64,000 nt of DNA. It comes from a virus. Where the stretch lies: positions 1 to 64,000 of IMG/VR virus record IMGVR_UViG_3300020578_000006; one strand, given 5' to 3'. Under the pieces are notes generated by a model. It was not told the DNA's origin and made no database searches. It was given only the letters and a program-made list of their open reading frames with translations. Within the stretch, counting starts at the first letter, position 1. Every line of letters starts with the position of its first letter. This document shows positions 63,843 to 64,000 of this stretch, piece after piece. The position numbers were made by a program, and so were the translations under genes.

Positions 63843-64000
63843 ATGGAACTAGATGATATATTAGCGTTTTTTAATGAAGATGCTTTATGCCCAGAAAACA
63901 TTAAAAATTGTAGATCTCTTAGAGATGCTTACTTTAAAGAGTACAATGGCCTTTTAAACAAAAAATGTGAACATTGTACTTTAGTATCCTTGAGAGACAA
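63843..64000 (+). CDS. hypothetical protein with CEHC motif, partial
   Basis: ATG 63843, running off the right edge. 52 residues visible (MELDDILAFFNEDALCPENI ... NKKCEHCTLVSLRD). A CxxC knuckle and another Cys pair suggest a small metal-binding protein. Unknown. Confidence 0.5.
   Translation, partial: MELDDILAFFNEDALCPENIKNCRSLRDAYFKEYNGLLNKKCEHCTLVSLRD

Overview
The window is a contiguous piece of a large, AT-rich, tailed-phage genome of the T4 superfamily (myovirus type), most like marine T4-like phages. Direct support comes from a T4 gp20-like portal (42652-44466), a gp15-like tail completion protein (38455-39282), a gp62-like clamp-loader small subunit (40697-40978), T4-type late promoters (TATAAATA) abutting start codons, tail-fibre proteins with C-terminal motifs known from marine T4-like phages, a phage bS21 ribosomal protein, eight tRNA genes, and dense overlapping small genes. 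The host is not stated by the sequence. A PEP-CTERM protein next to a prepilin-like protein with a terminal box resembling H-X9-DG suggests a host in the PVC group (Verrucomicrobiota, Lentisphaerota, Planctomycetota); this is inference.

Layout. 1-10.6 kb: leftward accessory and early genes, mostly unknown and overlapping by 1-25 bases. It includes a GT32 glycosyltransferase, an MGME1-like nuclease, a promoter-driven non-coding RNA candidate (about 6440-6802), a Glu/Met/Leu tRNA cluster and a lipoprotein. 10.6-20.2 kb: mixed strands, with the prepilin-like/PEP-CTERM pair behind an initiator-like tRNA, an M15 peptidase, several proteins sharing an N-terminal tag that may target them to the capsid, and a RadA-like ATPase. 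20.2-25.6 kb: rightward small genes, four tRNAs, a GAF-like membrane protein, a GT17 enzyme and a deaminase. 25.6-38 kb: tail-fibre module (Gly-rich adhesin with a fibrinogen-like C-terminus, paralogous fibre proteins, C1q-like proteins, a YadA-like fibre, a beta-helix spike). 38-45.5 kb: tail completion, bS21, clamp loader, FkbM methyltransferase, portal, metallopeptidase and flavoprotein. 45.5-50.3 kb: small genes, a nuclease, a dCMP deaminase and an S74-type fibre. 50.2-64 kb: a cassette-like cluster with three radical-SAM/SPASM proteins, five glycosyltransferases (GT8 x2, GT2, GT31, GT32), an asparagine-synthetase-like enzyme, a PIG-L deacetylase and a glycine-amidinotransferase-like enzyme.

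Two themes stand out. First, expression: about 14 sigma70-like promoters have the -10 hexamer ending six bases (once seven) before the start codon, and the TATAAATA-type late promoters end about four bases before it. Both predict leaderless or nearly leaderless mRNAs. The same phage encodes bS21 and an initiator-like tRNA, both acting at translation initiation, so a phage-directed bias toward Shine-Dalgarno-free initiation is a testable hypothesis. Second, surface chemistry: the right end looks like a biosynthetic or modification island whose product (glycan, peptide or modified virion component) cannot be read from sequence alone.
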